The notes under the pieces: generated by a model | Database searches by the model: none | What the model saw: only the letters and a program-made list of their open reading frames with translations | Told to the model about the DNA's origin: nothing | In this document: one piece after another, positions 1 through 11,167 of the stretch | Layout: each line of letters opens with the position of its first letter | Position numbering within the stretch: position 1 is the first letter of the stretch | Program-made: the position numbers and the translations under genes | Assembly (NCBI GenBank): GCA_024220505.1 | Contig: JAKZZE010000005.1 | Coordinates: forward strand, 456,501-520,500 | Reading direction: 5' to 3' | Length of the DNA: 64,000 nt | Source of the DNA: Rhizopus arrhizus | Taxonomy: Eukaryota; Mucoromycota; Mucoromycetes; Mucorales; Rhizopodaceae

Positions 1-212
1 ATAGAGGTTTAATTATTTATAAATAAAAAAAATTAGTTTAATCGTACTTTCGATTTTTTTTTTCTTCCTCTCATTTCTTATTAATTCGATTTTATCACAT
101 GTATCTTTTGATAAGTTGTTATAGACATCATCAATTTTACTGATCATATTCTAAGCAACGTAAAAAAGTAAAAGTCATTAACAAGTCCATTACAGAGTTT
201 CGACTTTATGCT

Positions 213-1420
213 CTACCAACTTACGCCAATCAATAAAAATCCAGTCATAATATCATCAATAGCGCCTCCCTTGATTTCTTTGATTGTTTTAGGGTAATTG
301 AAGGTGTAAACATTTTGTAGAACGTAAACGTTTTTATCGACGAGGTTTATGCAGCTAATGTGGCAGTTCATACCCATGATCTGAACAGTTGGGTGTTTGA
401 TGCTTGGGAATTCTTTTGGGGTGAGGTTATGCAAAGAAGATATAATCGTATTTAAATGTTGTTTAACTGAGAGTGTAAGCTTCAAGGCATCTTTGTAATA
501 TTTTCCTCGATTGCTAAGGGAGACAGAGGCAACTTTCCCATTCACAATATCAACTTCTGTTTCATCTTTTTCAGCTATTATTCTAATATCAAGTTTGAAG
601 GCTAAATTCGATTCTTTGCAGCTTGTGGAGAAAGTGTCCCCCCTAGAGAAATGAAGTGAAATCAACTTTCAGGGTACTCGGCTTTCTATCCAATTTACTT
701 ACCATCGCAGAAGTGCTTTTTGCTGGTGGCTATGAGATATTTGGTACTTATAATATGAAAACAGTAAGAAGTCAATAGCTAACAACTACTATTTATTAAG
801 TAAGAAAAAGGAGAGGAATTAATAATTTAGAATGAACCCTGGATTATATTGTCTGACGTAGGCTGGACTGAGATCAATAACAAAATAATAAATAAAGACA
901 ACATTAATGACCAAACACGACAGGCTAAAGTAGTATTCGAAAAGGTTACCCCAGTACCGTATGAGCAGTGACTGTTCCGAGCATTTTTTTAAGTATTTGT
1001 CGTTTAAAGAAGAGGGATTGTAGGCACAAGCGTACAAACTAAACAAAATGTTAATACTTCACATTTTAGTTAAAGTTTGTTCAGCTTACATGTGCACGCA
1101 AATTTTTTTTAAAATCATTTCTTGTTGGCCATTAGGTTTAAAAGTATCCAATTCTTCATATTTCTTTCTTAATGATCTAATTCCATCAACCTAAGACAAA
1201 CGTGAGAAATAATGTTATATGGTAAACCGATTAATCATAAAAAGAAAAGCTTTACATTATTAAAGTCAAAGGGAGGGGCCAAAGAATATCGTTCATAGTC
1301 GTCATGTTCGAATTTTCTTAAAAAAAATTTTATGTTCGCACCACCCAACAGAGCAATTTGACCGTTTTGTTTGTCACTTGAAATATCAATTATTGAATTT
1401 TTGGAAAGACTCAAGGAAAA
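213..1420 (-). pseudogene. Multi-exon unknown gene, 5' end cut off by a DIRS element
   Basis: Reading the minus strand, I can join coding exons at 1256-1420, 1090-1190, about 880-1038, one ending at 703, and 213-642, with GT-AG introns. The 703/642 junction restores the run LLRWGDTF in phase. The last exon has FPSIKHPTVQIMGMN and YPKTIKEIK. This layout resembles, from memory, a large family of uncharacterised proteins in Mucorales genomes; no biochemical function is known to me. The open frame runs without a start codon into the terminal repeat of the DIRS element at 1422, so the gene lacks its normal 5' part. A short stretch just beyond the element (about 3531-3600) could hold displaced upstream sequence. 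The limits of the 880-1038 exon are uncertain. Probably a non-functional remnant. Confidence 0.55.
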
Positions 1421-2385
1421 AAATTGGATGTCGTATCTAATTCAATCCTTGTTGGCTCCGATTCGTCTTCCAATGTGGTACTGTTTTCAGCATTCGAAAA
1501 AATTGATTGTTGAATTCTCGTACTTCTGAGGTGTCTTCTTGGAGGTCTATAGTAAAACTTTTCAAACGTGTTTGAGCTTCGGCTCCAGTTTGCATGATCC
1601 ATGACCTGGTTAATAGAGGCTCCCAGCATCACTGCCTTTGTACTTGTTGCTGACCGCAATGAATGTGCTTTGTATCGTCTGTCTACTCCAGCTTTTTCCA
1701 TAGCTGTTTGAATCCATTTACCGACCGTACTTGCTTGAACAGAAGTAGTTGGTTTGGTATCTACCTCTAAATACCCCAAAAACAAGGTATGATCTACTGC
1801 TAAATGCTGTCTATGTTGGTTTGTCAATTCCATAAAACGAAACAAGTTTCGGACGAAACATAGATCTTCTTCTTGGATCACTCCTAGTTGGATATTCTTG
1901 GTGTTGGTTTCTTTTGGCTGGCGAATATGCAACCAGATACTATCAGGAACGCCGTCTGTGTGCGTAAATTGAACATCTCTCCATTGGATCCGGCCCACAT
2001 CTGATCTCGGTCTCCACATTGTATTTATACACATCAACAAAATTACCTTTAGTTGTAATTGCCCTAAAGTCAGGATGTTTGAAGGTGATAATTCTTTCCG
2101 AATGTATAAAATTAAAATATTGAAGTGTTGATATTGTAAGAAGCGGTTGAGTCGGGAACAATCTAAAATCGGTCTTCTCTTCGTTGGTTCCTGGATCGTA
2201 AAGAAGTTGGACAGATAGCTCTCGCTTTGGGTCGGTGAGACTTCTATAATCCCGGCTGTCAAGAATTTTTCTATTGCTAAAGTGATTGCTTCTTGGTCCA
2301 GTGATGATAATCTCATTGGTTTTATCTTCCATGGAGATGGATGTGATCGGAATTGGAAACGATAGCCTTCTGCTATCACTGACAA
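1411..2385 (-). CDS. DIRS reverse transcriptase fragment joined to tyrosine recombinase
   Basis: The first ~90 residues match the start of a DIRS reverse transcriptase (KRRPILDCSRLNRFLQY). At about position 2120 the frame passes directly into a tyrosine recombinase: an arginine in WRPRSDVGRIQWRDV, then HSLRSAT (the HxxR box), HANWS and a candidate nucleophile tyrosine in FEKFYYRP. The whole RT palm, RNase H and spacer are missing, consistent with an internal deletion that kept the frame open. The upstream limit is uncertain because the frame has no clear ATG there. The last residues are encoded by the terminal repeat and a few bases of host flank. The recombinase may still be complete; the RT cannot be active. 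Confidence 0.75.
   Translation of the reverse strand: MSVIAEGYRFQFRSHPSPWKIKPMRLSSLDQEAITLAIEKFLTAGIIEVSPTQSESYLSNFFTIQEPTKRRPILDCSRLNRFLQYQHFNILILYIRKELSPSNILTLGQLQLKVILLMCINTMWRPRSDVGRIQWRDVQFTHTDGVPDSIWLHIRQPKETNTKNIQLGVIQEEDLCFVRNLFRFMELTNQHRQHLAVDHTLFLGYLEVDTKPTTSVQASTVGKWIQTAMEKAGVDRRYKAHSLRSATSTKAVMLGASINQVMDHANWSRSSNTFEKFYYRPPRRHLRSTRIQQSIFSNAENSTTLEDESEPTRIELDTTSNFFP
1422..1482. repeat. Left terminal inverted repeat of the DIRS element
   Basis: 61 bp whose reverse complement is found at 3470-3530 with only two differences (TATCT versus TGCCT near the outer side). It contains the end of the recombinase reading frame. Confidence 0.85.
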
Positions 2386-2489
2386 TGGCCATTTGTGATG
2401 TACTGACCTCTCCCATTGATGATAAAACTTCTGTAACCTTCCCCCTGGAAGGATCCCATCTTCTGGCGTGGTGTAGTGCGCTGTTATTT

Positions 2490-3335
2490 TTATTGGTTGT
2501 TGTTGTTGGTGGATGTTGAGAAGTTTTGATTGTTGCTGTTGTTGTTGTTGTTTATCGTGGGCGAGTTGAAGAATCCTCTTTCCCGGTCTCTCCCAAAAAA
2601 AGATTTTTGAGAAAAATTGTTTCCAAAACCTCTTCCTCTGAACTGCGCTCTTCCTCTATTACCCCATCCATTGGAGAAACCCCTTGGTTGATTGGAGGCG
2701 ACGTTGCGCAGGATGGAGCTTTCGTATCTTGCTTGATGGATCTTCTCCACATCTTGATTGGGGAAGATCATCCTCTTGGTGTCATCTTCCACATGTTGGT
2801 CTTCCAGGTGTTTTGCATGTTGTGGGAGGCGAAAGGCTGTAAGGGTAAGTTCTTTTGCCTCTCTGTCAATCTCTTGGCCTGTAGCAAAGCTGAAGATGGA
2901 TAATCGTCTAACCTTTTCCATAACTTGGAGGAATGTTTCTTGGTCTCCGGATTCCATGTAGGCACCGAGACCTTCGAATATCTCGGCTGCTGATCTACCC
3001 ACAATCCTGAGTTTGTCTGAGTCGTCGTATCTACTTGAGATGACTTGTTTTGCCTCCACTTGGTACCTTTTAAGGTCTGCCATGAACAGTTTGTTGATAA
3101 CTGGGGTCTTTGTCCAGTCTTCAGCGACGTATCTCTGTGTGTCTCTGATATATCGTTTGGAATCGGATTGTAACTCATTTCGAGACGATGAGTTGAGCTC
3201 GTCCCATATTTCTTCTGAGAGTTCCATGATTTCGTTTCTTCTTGTTAAAGCGTCTTGATTTGAGTGTTCTGCCTGATATCTTTGGGCAAACTGCTAATAA
3301 AGGGCTTCTTTTTGTTCCTCCGTGAGGGTCCACAT
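2490..3335 (-). pseudogene. DIRS gag-like protein with one internal stop
   Basis: An open frame from an ATG at 3335 encodes 13 residues, meets TAG at 3294-3296, then continues in the same frame to 2490 (an internal ATG lies at 3227). The protein is hydrophilic. The N-terminal two thirds are predicted helical (ELSEEIWDEL, RRLSIFSFATGQEIDREA), followed by an Arg/Gly/Phe-rich tract (GRAQFRGRGFGNN) and an Asn-rich C-terminus, as in DIRS ORF1/gag nucleic-acid-binding proteins. It is placed first in the element, upstream of the RT-recombinase frame. The early stop means it is either dead or starts at the internal ATG. Confidence 0.65.
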
Positions 3336-3469
3336 TATTATTGTTATTATAGTCACTATTAGAAACTGACATAAGTAACTCCACGATGCGCGGCTAGAAA
3401 GTTCTAGGGAAAAGAGAAAAATTATTTTTTTATTAAATTAAAGGAAAATAAAGCGTGGCTCAGAGAGCT

Positions 3470-3530
3470 AGTACCACATTGGAAGACGAATCGGAGCCAA
3501 CAAGGATTGAATTAGGCACGACATCCAATT
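3470..3530. repeat. Right terminal inverted repeat of the DIRS element
   Basis: Inverted copy of 1422-1482, 59 of 61 positions identical. It marks the upstream (gag) end of the element; the host gene is expected to resume at about 3531. Confidence 0.85.
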
Positions 3531-3673
3531 ACTTTTTTTGTAAACGACAATATCCACCAGCTGGACTGTATCACATTTTTATTGTTGCTTAAAGGTTTTT
3601 AATGTCACTCTGGAGGAGATTTTTTTTCTTCTTTTCTTCTTTTTACTTTTTTTTTCCCTTCTTCTTATTAAAA

Positions 3674-5435
3674 ATGACAGCAACAACTAAACCAGGTTTA
3701 CAGGGTATTTATTTATTCTTTACTAGTGTTTTTTGGTTTGAATAATGTTGATTTGTTTTTATAGACTGGATGCAAAAAATTCAGTTTGGAAAGAGAGCGG
3801 ATGGTAAGTTTTTTTTTATTTTTTTTTTTTTTTTTTGTTTTGTTTTGTTTACAATATCCAATGTAACTAAAACATCAGTATTTTGTTAGTTGATTTGCAG
3901 ATTCAAAAAGAGAGTGAATCTATAAAGATCGAGATAGATGAAATACCAAAGTAGATGTTCAATTTATATGCTTATTAAATATAAAAATTATTAATCCAGA
4001 AAAGTAATGACACAGGACAAGATGAATATTTAAAAGCAATTTTATCATCTAAGCCTAATACATCATCTGTTGTTGATAATAAATGCTTGGGTGGCACATC
4101 TTGTACTTGTTATAAATGTCAGCGTCAAAGGAGAAGAGAAGGCGGTAGGTCAAATACAACACCCATCACCCCACCTTTAAAAGGTATCACACCCAAGAGA
4201 TCAAATACGCTTCCTACACCCAAAAGATCCAACACAGTCAGGAAGACACCTACTCTAAAATCATACGAAAAGCATATGCCTAAACCCATTTATTCACAAC
4301 AAGATAGTATCTATCGCTTTAATAACAATCATCTTAATAACAATAACAGAATAAAGAAGGAAGAAAGACACTCGACAGTCATTGATAGTTCAAGTGATAA
4401 TTATGAAATATCTTGGAAAGATGATGGAACAGGAGATGATTTGCTTACATCTCTCGTCACATTTCAAACCATCTTTGAGACAGCAGACCAGAATGAAGGT
4501 CTATCTGACCTTTTGGAACAAAAGACCAAAGAATTGAAGGAGCAAAAATTAAAGAAACCTGAAACACCCAAGCAAGAAGATGATTTACCACCACGTCGAC
4601 CGGATTGTTTAACACTCAGTTATCGGCAAGGATCACAACATTATCCTTTAACCCTTTATCATACAATGAAAATGATTACATCCAAAGAACGAGCCAATGC
4701 TTATAGTAAGGAATTAGTATGAAAAAAAAAAGAAGAAGTGACTGATGAATCTAAAGAGGTTGCATTTGAACACTGTATTCAATCTGACAGTGGATTGAGA
4801 CATTGGATCAAAAAGACCAAGATACCACCTGCAACAAGAGAAAGTGTAACAATCGTTCAAGCCGTCAACCAAAAAACAAGGCGATCCATATTCTCCTCGA
4901 TCAGAAGAAACTACAGATTCAGTCGTCAAAGTGAAGAACAACAACAGCTGTTTTGGACAACGAATGGACACATGGAAGAAAATAGTATAAAAAATAAATC
5001 AAAAGAGAGACTAAAAGAAGAACCGACAGATATATTATTGGCTGCACAAGCCTTATTACCAAATCAACAAGAGATCACAATCAGATATAATAATAATAAA
5101 ACTTCCTATGAGTACATTGATATTCCTGGTAAACCAAGAGATAACCAAACAGGATCATCCGACGTAAATTGACAATCTAGACATCCATTGATTTTCATTA
5201 ATCGATTTTATTTTTTTTTTTTTTATGTTTGTAGAGTTCATCAGAGTCAAGTACAAATAAATTAATGAATAAATCCAATCGACTGTTATCTTCATTAAGT
5301 AGGAAAGCATCAATGAAATCATGCAATAGCGATAAATCTAATTCAGTAAAATCACTCGAAAAGGTAATAGTAAAACATAATAGATGGACTTTTTATCTTA
5401 TTGTCTAATAGGTACAAGAAGGTCTAGAGCTTTGA
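3674..5435 (+). CDS. Unrecognised 463-aa hydrophilic protein, seven exons
   Basis: Exons 3674-3704, 3765-3803, 3890-3950, 4005-4705, 4757-5163, 5235-5363 and 5412-5435 join in phase to 464 codons. The protein begins MTATTKPGLQDWMQK, has a cysteine cluster (CLGGTSCTCYKCQRQRRR) near residues 70-85, then Thr/Pro/Lys-rich and Asn-rich low-complexity sequence, and a more structured part around EHCIQSDSGLRHWIKK. It ends in a Ser/Lys-rich tail. The in-frame TGA at 4720 lies in a 51-nt intron (4706-4756). No domain is recognised; the cysteine and basic cluster could bind metal or nucleic acid, but that is only a guess. It is transcribed away from the DIRS-broken gene, with a T/C-rich leader. Confidence 0.7.
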
Positions 5436-5578
5436 CTGTTCACATGAAAAAAAATAAAAATAAAAAAAAACAAAAAAAAAAAACATTCTGTTTGATGTGA
5501 TACATAACGTCAGGACCTGGTTATGAGAATAAATATAAATAGACTAGATGCTTTTAATAATCATACAACATATAAAAA

Positions 5579-8010
5579 TCATTTACAAACAGAGTTATCA
5601 ACCAAAGTCAAAGATGAACAGGCCGACAGCTGAGGACTTTGCTGTTTCCGACTCTTTTTCTTTTTTATCCAAAGCCAACAGCCAAAGCTAGACAAGAGCA
5701 ACACAACGGTCGTCATGATGACTGTAATCAAGACGGCTGGTGATAAACTTGGTTGTGTCCCCTGTGCTTCCAAACATAATCCATTCAAGCATTTCCCATC
5801 CGTTCCGCACAACGTACCATCCAAGAAATCGGCAGAGAACAAGGTACATTTAGCACTGTCATCCGGATATTCACAAAGCATTTTACATTCTTCCTTGCTG
5901 ACAGAGCAAGCACGGGTGATGTTCATCGTGTAACCTCGAGCAAGACATTGCTGATCTCTTGAGGTACACTGTCCCGAAGCACATCTCAAGCTGTCCATGT
6001 TGCTGCAGATCGTGCCATCCTTTTCATATCTGTCTGGAGGACAAGTGGGTAAGGTGCCCGTACAATATTCTGCTTGGTCACAAGGTGATAGGGACGGTCT
6101 ACACATAAAAGTACTCGGTCGAACTTGACACTGATGACAGCAGGCGTCATTGAGATCTCTATTCAATACATCAGTCCCCTTTTTTTTTTCTTGAGCATCT
6201 TTCAATTTTCTTACTCGCAAACAGCATGGTTAATGAACTTGCAAGTCTTGACATCACAGCAGTCACTCTCCTTTCCTCCCGTATCACAATCTTCTCCTTC
6301 TTCTCTGATGCCATTGCCGCAAGTGCCAAGTCGAAGTGAATGACGTGAACCTTGCTGAGGGTCTATGATGGCCTGTGGATGAGCATACAAAAATAGAGAT
6401 CGCCATATGTTGAATTTACCTGACAGACAGGTTGCAATCGAAGGAAGCAGGGAGCAGACGGTGTTGATAGAACATGGACTGAAACGTTCTACTGATGAAT
6501 TACTCGTGGGATTCATGATAAATGCGCCCTCTGCACTACATTGAGTCTCACTCAGAGAACAACACGAAGCGCAGTTATCTGATGAGCAAGGACACGATGA
6601 AGCATTGCAATCATGAATTGCACCTTTTAAAAGGATAAATAAGGCATGCGAAAGGAAAATCAATTTTTTTTTTTACCAAAGGAATGTCCAATCTCATGAG
6701 CAACAATCTTCCATTCATCTTGAGCTTTCATACAACAGCATTAGCTCCCCTCTTTGTTCTTTGCTTCTACTGGTTACTTACTGATAGAAGAAACACTGGT
6801 TCCTGACACATAGCGTACTTTCCCATCATCCTCTGTCTGTTCACTCAAACCTGTATTACAAAGCTGTCCAAGCCAAGCAAGACCAACTTCAAGTCCAACT
6901 CTATAAAACTAAAATGAGAAAACACAAAAACACCGCTTTCTTTCCTACGGGCAGTTTGTCATCAGATGCCAAAGGCCGGCACCATCGTCACCCAACCGAT
7001 TCCTCCAGAGACTAAAGTCGCTGAGACGATCGTAAAGGGAATAATCCGGTTCACAGGCTCGATTCCAATCGATCGATACCTTGCTGGGACAGAGAGGGTC
7101 CATGATGGTCATGTTGATTAAACCAAGAGCGACATTGAATGTTTCTTCGAATAGGGCAGATGCTATATTGAAATCATTCAGGATCTGCAGTCTTGCTGCT
7201 TCTTTGCTTTTATAATACTGTACATAAGTACAATCAGCTGCTACGCCCATATAGTTGACTACACATCAAAGTGAGTGGTATGTTTTGTGTGGGTGTCTTT
7301 TTGCTTTATTATTACTCTTCTTAGCAATCGGACAACCTTTCTCGGTACGTTTCGCGATATCTCGCTTTTCGTCAATGATCGGTAGTTTGTTGATACCACA
7401 CTGATGATGACTGGCTTGGTTGGACCAGATGGTACCTGAATTTCTGTAGACAACCATCGAGTCTTTGTGGACATTGGGATCATTGGATCTTTTCACTCGA
7501 TGATAGGCGTCTCTTGATTTAATATGATGGATATCCTCGTGTATTCTAAAGGCACCTTCAATAAGCAGAGACTGATCCTGTCTATTGAACTGTTAAACAC
7601 GCTATGTGGACATGGATGCTTTTTTTTTAAAAAAAAAACCTTTTTTGTATCAAAATTCTAGCCCAACCAAGTGTCGTATTTGCATAATTGACATGACCCT
7701 TATACGCTCCTTCTGAAATCATCGGAAGGCTTTGACCGTCTTGATGGATGACAGCTTGAGGATGAAAGAGGTCATGATTAGGTTCAAGATGCAGATCATA
7801 ATTGGTGTCAAACGCATTGATTGTAAGCCTTAGTTGTCCACTGGGATACGTGGTTGCGCTGATGATCGATAAATCTTGAGCTTGGTTGATTTTGTGATCG
7901 CTTAGACAGTAACCTATTTAACGTTTTTAGAATGTGCTTTCTGTTTGAAATAAAGTACCTTGTACTACAAGAAAGGTAATGATACATGATAAATAAAATA
8001 TAAAATTCAT
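5579..8010 (-). CDS. ADAM-type membrane metalloprotease (M12B reprolysin, disintegrin)
   Basis: Exon 1 (7959-8010) encodes a signal peptide (MNFIFYLSCIITFLVV). A prodomain follows to about 7480, then a catalytic domain whose zinc motif HEIGHSFGAIHD is complete but split by an intron (HEIGH at 6684-6698). A methionine turn is likely in FIMNPTSN. Next come a disintegrin domain (CGNGIREEGEDCD), a Cys-rich region, a transmembrane segment near the C-terminus (AVLITVIMTTVVLLLSSFG) and a short basic cytoplasmic tail. This order is that of ADAM proteases, which shed membrane proteins; fission yeast Mde10 is a fungal example. The catalytic residues look intact. The exon 2/3 junction near 7600-7670 is not resolved. 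It converges with the 3674-5435 gene. Confidence 0.85.
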
Positions 8011-8804
8011 TTAAAGAATAAAAGGAAAGTAAAGTAATCGCTTTATATTATATAGGAGGAAGAAATAAGGAGTCAAACTAAAATATACTTGCTTAATTAT
8101 TCATTTAAGAAAAGTCTTGTAGTATTATTTTGATAATTAAAACTCGTACTCCATTTAAAATCAAACACAAGCGCTCTCTTTGCCTAATATTTATACATAA
8201 AGGATGCTGACTACGTACAAGACTACATGAAGAGAGATTGTTTAAAAAAGCTGTTGTTATAGAAATTGTAAGATAACAGCTTGACCTCAAGCGAGATGGA
8301 GCCTATAGAAGATGGATGGTGAGATAAAAACATTCGTAGTCAGACAAACTGGAGTGACCATGGTGAGAACGATAAAAAGAAAATGGTAAGCAAGGGTAGA
8401 AGAACGGAGGCACTTACATGTTGAGGCAAGAAATAGGACAAGTTCTTTTGTAAATGAGCAAAGTATCATGTTATGTGGCAATTATGTTTTATTTTTTTAT
8501 TTTTTTTAGTGATTAAAGATTTTTGGTAGACCTTTTCTCTTGAGTAATTTTCTAGTTTGTTTTAGAGAAATTCCCCATCCCCTGGTCCAAGTATCTTATT
8601 GTTTGCTTATTTTAGTCTGAAAAGCCAATGAAGGGTAGTCTTGGACGACTTGCTTGATAAGATTGTAAAAGTTATGTTTGCATTACTTGTGCTCTTTTTT
8701 GATAAAGTAATTTTTGGAAATCATCATTCAATACGTTGTAAGCGATAGGAAATTTGATTTAGGAGCGGGGTAAATCGGCTGATCGCCAGTCCTTACTCCA
8801 TTTA
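8011..8804. other. Intergenic, no gene supported
   Basis: AT-rich spacer between the ADAM start and a Tc1-like element. Short antisense ORFs here have no recognisable domain and poor coding character. It must contain the ADAM promoter. Confidence 0.5.
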
Positions 8805-9665
8805 CAGCGGCTCTATCCCAAAGTTCGCATTTTTATTGGCCAAAGTTCGCTTTTGCAAATAGCTCTTGGCTATCAAAAAACTACATTGACAAATATCTTT
8901 GAATGGAACCTATTTAATAAGTTTTATTTGCATCTCTTAAATGACATTATCCTATGCAAAAGAATGTTGAATGTATATATTGAATATGCCATTTGGAATT
9001 GTCAAAAGCGCTAATTGAGCTATTAAAAAGCGTGATTTGGTTTGATCGAAAGCTCGCTTTTTTTAAGTAAAACCTCATTGAGCGTATCCTTTTTTTTTTT
9101 CTCTCTCGCAACTCGTCTTTTACCAATCTTTTCCAGTACTCTCTTGCTGTTGCTAGCATCAAGGTCTATCAAAAAACGCGAAAAGTTGTTCGTCCGAAAA
9201 AATAAAATTAAGCAATTTACAACAGTTAGTAGGATGCTTATGCTGCAATCATTATTTTTTATGTTTATGGCCCACTCACGATAAGCTACGTTGCTGCTCT
9301 TAGACGCTTCATCAACAAAGTATCTGTAGTCGTCCTCAGTATTTTGACGCATATCAAAAGAATATCCTCCTTTGAAAAAAAAGGACGGAAGTCCATTGTT
9401 GTTGTTGTAGTTTTTTGATAGTCAAGAGCATAGAAAACTGCTTTTTCCTTGTCAGATCAAATGTTATACTTTCTGCCATCTAGTGCTTCTGTAGCTATTT
9501 CTTCAGCTATTTCCTCCATTTTTGTATCAAGCTCTTCGTTAGCTTCAGCAGGAAAGCGTAGTATTCAGACAGAGTCAACAGAGTATCAACATTGTAAGAA
9601 TCGACTTCCTCCTCAAAATTCATTGCCTCATCGCCTTGCTCGTCTAAGATGTTGCCCTGTCCATC

Positions 9666-9696
<31 letters not shown>

Positions 9697-9859
9697 TGAA
9701 AGCGAACTTTAATGATAACAAAGACGAATTTTGGGTGGTCTAAAAGCGAACTTTGGCCAATAAAAATGCGAAATTTGGGCTGTAAGAAAAACGAATTTTA
9801 AACGGAGACCAAAGCGAATTTGGTAAGTTGGAAAATGTACTTTGGGGGTGGAACCGCTG
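8805..9859 (-). mobile_element. Decayed Tc1/mariner-like DNA transposon with TA duplication
   Basis: The ends read CAGCGGCTC (8805) and, inverted, CAGCGGTTC (ending 9859), each flanked by TA, the target duplication of Tc1/mariner transposons. Subterminal motifs with a CGAA core repeat at about 22-bp steps near the right end, and two inverted copies with the same spacing lie near the left end. About 40 bp (8821-8853) is repeated inverted around 9740-9785. Minus-strand coding remnants run from about 9670, starting KDGQGNILDEQGDEAM, through 9352-9023. The N-terminal motif DG-NIL-E-G recurs in the relic at 57.1 kb, suggesting one family. No DDE domain remains, so it is non-autonomous. Confidence 0.65.
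9699..9840. repeat. Subterminal array of ~22-bp spaced CGAA motifs
   Basis: CGAA cores at 9703, 9725, 9747, 9769, 9792 and 9815, each inside a variant of AAAGCGAATTT, give spacings of 22, 22, 22, 23 and 23 bp. Inverted copies (TTCG) sit at 8824 and 8846 near the other end, also 22 bp apart. The spacing of about two helical turns suggests repeated protein-binding sites on one DNA face, as for transposase. Confidence 0.6.
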
Positions 9860-10254
9860 TAGAGATGAATCATGCCAAGATAGATCTAAGCCCGACACAC
9901 GCAAAAAAAAAAGTACGTTGAAGCGATGCAAAATGTCCTACACTTGGAAAAGGATCATGATGATATAATAGCATATTTAATTTATTTAAAAGAAAGATAA
10001 CAAGCAGTGAACTCAATAGGAAAACCGGCAGTAAACGAGATTTAATGAGTAAAACACCTGAGCGGGATTAAATTTCTCAATGCTAGGAAAACATTTCCAA
10101 GAGATTGTAAATTTAACTGGCGCAAATCACTTACAGTTGGCATCAAACAATGTTTCATCTATTTCATTAGTCGTACAAAAGGAGTGTTTGGGATGGGGAG
10201 CAAGTAAAGGAGACTTTATCAAAAAGTATGTTATTTTTTATTTGCTTTTCTCTA

Positions 10255-10286
<32 letters not shown>

Positions 10287-10409
10287 TCATTTGCACAAGG
10301 TTATTGCTGTAAAAGTAAAGAGAAAATATACATTTTTAGCTTTTTTTATATAGCGGAAATTTATTTTTCTTAGTTTATTTTTTTTCTCTCTCTTTCTCTT
10401 TTATAAAGA
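9860..10409. other. Upstream region of the Rho GTPase gene
   Basis: Contains T-rich tracts and a TATAAA immediately before the ATG. A short ORF at 10080 has no recognisable domain and is not called. Confidence 0.4.
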
Positions 10410-11167
10410 ATGGCTGAAATTAGAAGAAAGCTTGTTATCGTTGGTGATGGTGCTTGTGGTAAAACTTGTTTGTTGATCGTTTTCTCTAAAGGCACTTTCC
10501 CTGAGGTAATAGGAACAAAAGAAGAAGAAATAAAAGTTATTTATAACAAGTGTCTTAGTTTTATGTTCCCACTGTCTTTGAAAACTATGTAGCTGATGTT
10601 GATGTAGATGGTAAACGTGTTGAATTGGCATTATGGGATACAGCAGGTATATTTATACTCGTAAAACAAAAATAACCGATAACCTTATTAACACTTATTT
10701 TCTCCTTTTTTCTGAATAGGCCAAGAGGATTATGATCGTCTTCGTCCTCTTTCTTACCCAGACTCACATGTTATCTTGATTTGTTTTGCTGTTGATTCTC
10801 CCGATTCTTTAGATAACGTTCAAGAAAAGGTAAACATGACTGAAAGGAAAAAGAAAGAAATTAAACATGGTGTTTATAGTGGATTTCTGAAGTACTTCAC
10901 TTCTGTCAAGGTCTTCCTATTGTCTTGGTGGGCTGCAAGAAAGATTTGCGTAATGATCCTAACACTATTGAAGAATTGAGAAGAAATTCCCAAAGACCTG
11001 TTAGTTACGAAGAAGGAGCTGCTGTTGCCCAAAAGATTAGCGCTTACAAATATTATGAATGTTCTGCAAAGACTGGAGAAGGTGTTCGTGATGTATTCCA
11101 AGAAGCTACTCGCGCTGCTTTGATGGTCAACAAGAAGAAGAAGAAGAGTGGTTGTACTGTGTTATAA
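10410..11167 (+). CDS. RHO1: Rho-family GTPase, RHO1/RhoA type
   Basis: Exons 10410-10505, 10559-10646, 10720-10829 and 10880-11167 join in phase to 193 residues, the usual Rho size. Visible are the P-loop [11 protein letters not shown], the effector region [13 protein letters not shown], switch [16 protein letters not shown], the guanine-specificity motif GCKKDL, ECSAK, and a polybasic end KKKKKSGC followed by TVL. The last four residues, CTVL, form a CAAX box ending in Leu, predicting geranylgeranylation and membrane binding. In fungi Rho1 activates glucan synthase and Pkc1 for cell-wall integrity and polarised growth. A DH-PH exchange factor candidate lies 5 kb downstream. RHO1 versus another Rho paralogue is inferred from the effector loop. 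Confidence 0.92.

Larger units (their letters stand above)
1422..3530 (-). mobile_element. Internally deleted DIRS-like tyrosine-recombinase retrotransposon
   Basis: A 61-bp sequence at 1422-1482 recurs inverted at 3470-3530 with two mismatches, giving inverted termini as in DIRS elements. Between them on the minus strand lie a gag-like frame, a reverse transcriptase N-terminal fragment and a tyrosine recombinase. The 2.1-kb length is well below the usual 5-6 kb because the RT core, RNase H and any methyltransferase are missing. DIRS elements integrate by tyrosine recombinase and make no target duplication, which fits the absence of an evident one. The element sits inside another gene. Confidence 0.8.

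Noticed and set aside
4706..4756. In-frame TGA followed by an open frame in the same phase, suggesting readthrough or a 27-nt mini-intron
   Set aside because: A normal 51-nt GT-AG intron, with a CTGAT branch-like site and correct phase, removes the stop.
8105..8481. Two short minus-strand ORFs upstream of the ADAM gene
   Set aside because: No domain, no supporting splice structure, and they lie in promoter position.
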